Shown piece after piece: positions 62,233 through 64,000 of a stretch of DNA of 64,000 bases. How positions within the stretch are numbered: the first letter of the stretch is position 1; each line of letters opens with the position of its first letter. The notes below the pieces were generated by a model. It saw nothing but the letters and a program-made list of their open reading frames with translations. It was not told the origin of the DNA and did no database searches. The DNA is from Phallusia mammillata (taxonomy: Eukaryota > Chordata > Ascidiacea > Phlebobranchia > Ascidiidae): contig QLIY01000192.1 in the NCBI GenBank assembly GCA_003260075.1, positions 124,995 through 188,994 on the forward strand. Direction: 5' to 3'. A program made the translations under genes and the position numbers.

Positions 62233-63680
62233 GTTGTCCTACGTTCATAAACAAGCTTATGGACACATACCTGCAAGATTGTAATTAATCTTTAGTCATA
62301 TGCTAAACGTCCAGTATCTACACCAATCTTTTTTTAACATTGGTTGTTACAATTAACAAAATCCAGTAAATCATGCAGGGATTTATTTGAGCAATATTTT
62401 GAATCATAGACTTTTAGAAGTCGTTAATTACAAACTCCCGAGAAATAAACACGACCAATCAGCATTCACAATTCTATTCTTTGTGGTATATTATGTGTCA
62501 ATTGCAAACAAATATGCTACAGCTACACGCAAAGCACAATCACATAAACATGTCTGATAACTACTAAATCTCAGGAATTTTAAAATATCAGTTTTGTGCC
62601 TTTACTCTTTAGTAAATGTGTTGTATACGATTTTCCTTAAAATTATACACTACAGCAGCTAAAACAATAATTTTGCTACACATTACACAAACAATTAAAT
62701 CAATGGTGAGTCCATCAAAATGTGCTTATCTTACGTTATTGATTTTGTGTATATAATTTTTAATATTTTGTCATTTACTTTCCGTAACATCCACTCCCTT
62801 GGACAACTTGCAAAGTTAACTCAAACTGAAATCCTTGATGTTTTTGCACGGTTCAATGACTGTTGGCGGTACCAGAGGTCAGAAAAAATGAACATTTATT
62901 TTTTTGTTTTTAGTTGGGTTGAACAAATATTGAAAATTTACACCAATATTTAAAGATCTAAAGAAACAAATTTGTTTGTTGTAGAATATTAAAATAACAC
63001 AATCCTTTTCACTTTCTTTTGAATTTTAATCAGTAAAAATGGAGGAGAGCAAGTGCAGAGCGAAAAGGGAACACTGGTTGGCTGGTGATAAATTTCGCTA
63101 GTCAACTGGTAGACCAAGACCATATATGACTAAGTTCTGAGTTGAGTGTAGAGTTAGAGTAGACTGTGGAATGTAGATCAGTGGAAGGACGATAGTGAAG
63201 AATATGAACCTTTGAACTTTTAATGTATTGAATAGTTTAAGAGATGAACACAAAATATTGTGTCATATTTTATCGTGATCCACTGATCCGTATCTTAATC
63301 TTTCTATTACTATATACCGCACTCTTCTCTTCCAGATTTTTAGGATAGGTGGTAAATTATTCTCAATTTAAACAGGCCTATGTGCAGAAAGGTAATTTTA
63401 CTATTAAATTTACACTTTTTGAGAAATGAAACTACACCTCAAAGTACTCCATAGAAATGAGCAATGTTTATCTACATTTGGACCCATCATTGCGGGTTCG
63501 TATTTTTTTCTGATGTTAATGAATAGTTTCCTGTATTTTCCACAAATAGAAATTAATAATTTGTTACAAGCAGGTTTCTGGTAGCAAATTGTTTTTTTCC
63601 AATAGAATCTTGTTGGTTAAATCATTATAACACAGTATTGGCCTGAACAATTGATTGATTTTGAATCTCTTCTGTTTTAG
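62233..63680. other. Spacer between divergent PPP6C and the PATL1-like gene
   Basis: Promoter space for PPP6C and presumably the 5' end of the plus-strand PATL1-like gene. A possible exon at about 62790-62871 (plus), coding for HSLGQLAKLTQTEILDVFAR and ending at a GT, has no family I recognise. The PATL1 start codon is not located. Confidence 0.5.
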
Positions 63681-64000
63681 GAACAGAAAATCCTAGCACC
63701 GAGTGAGGAAGATGGTAAGCTAGACATTGACATTCATAATGAGGATACGTTTGGATCAGGAGCAGTAGGTATGATACAGAATGATTTTTGTTGATTCCTG
63801 AACATGGGTCTTATTTTGCCATGCTTTTCTTGCAGAGGAAGATTGGGAATGTGATCACAATCAACTAGTTCAGTTGGATTTTCCAAAACTGGACATTAAA
63901 GCACAAAGTGCAGGCAACATTCTTAGATTCTGCTATTCCAAGCCTTCAATTACAAATACTTGAACCTGCAATGAATTTCATATTTGTAGAGAAACCTGTT
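63681..64000 (+). CDS. PATL1: PATL1-like mRNA decapping factor, N-terminal exons (partial)
   Basis: PAT1 proteins bridge the LSM1-7 ring, DDX6 and the decapping enzyme in cytoplasmic P-bodies. Two exons are seen: 63681-63768 and one starting at 63836. Joined in phase they read NEDTFGSGAVEEDWE, matching the conserved N-terminal PATL1 motif NDDTFGSGAV followed by acidic residues and W. A competing GTAAGC donor at about 63715 would exclude that motif. The frame of the second exon meets a TGA near 63960, so an unlocated donor must precede it, or this is an alternative end. The rest lies beyond the right edge. Confidence 0.6.

Noticed and set aside
62720..62953. 77-codon plus-strand frame with a possible exon HSLGQLAKLTQTEILDVFAR
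   Set aside because: No family recognised. It could be an upstream exon of the PATL1-like gene, but nothing links it, so I mention it only in the spacer entry.

Overview
The window is intron-rich, AT-rich animal DNA. It most resembles a tunicate (Ciona-like) genome: short introns, compact 3' ends, single-copy fast-evolving orthologues of human genes, many small non-autonomous transposons, and copy differences like those of a very heterozygous individual. The species is inferred from these features; no marker gene is present.

Genes, left to right. MRE11 (minus, ~0.37-3.74 kb, cut by the left edge and lacking a located first exon) and a p190RhoGAP orthologue (plus, 5.92-30.29 kb, 28 exons) are transcribed divergently. 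Sorbitol dehydrogenase (minus, 31.01-33.82 kb, 7 exons, 352 aa) converges on p190RhoGAP with almost no 3' spacer. YLPM1/ZAP3 (minus, 35.35-52.63 kb) has at least 25 exons encoding a Pro/Gln-rich and Arg/Ser-rich body and a C-terminal P-loop kinase-like domain. It is head-to-head with intronless RPB7/POLR2G (plus, 53.50-54.02 kb). An SRSF3-type SR splicing factor (minus, 55.83-57.31 kb) and intronless PPP6C phosphatase (minus, 61.32-62.23 kb) follow. The N-terminal exons of a PATL1-like decapping factor enter at the right edge. Several neighbours act in RNA synthesis or processing (YLPM1, RPB7, SRSF3, PATL1). No operon-like arrangement is evident.

Repeats. At least seven hAT-type miniature elements have 15-30 bp terminal inverted repeats, most with 8-bp target duplications. 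There are also a tRNA-derived SINE with a 14-bp target duplication, a 381-bp composite insertion (5' hairpin plus internal tRNA-like domain, 13-bp target duplication), and a 164-bp palindromic insertion (12-bp target duplication) carrying a hammerhead-ribozyme-like core.

Assembly. Runs of 10-98 G (or C) occur throughout. Six of them sit exactly between two near-identical copies of flanking sequence, and at least three shift the reading frame of real exons. Single N bases behave the same way. I read these as disguised contig joins, so the apparent exon duplications in p190RhoGAP and YLPM1 are probably not biological. By contrast, an older diverged duplication of an 87-90 nt exon in YLPM1 looks real.
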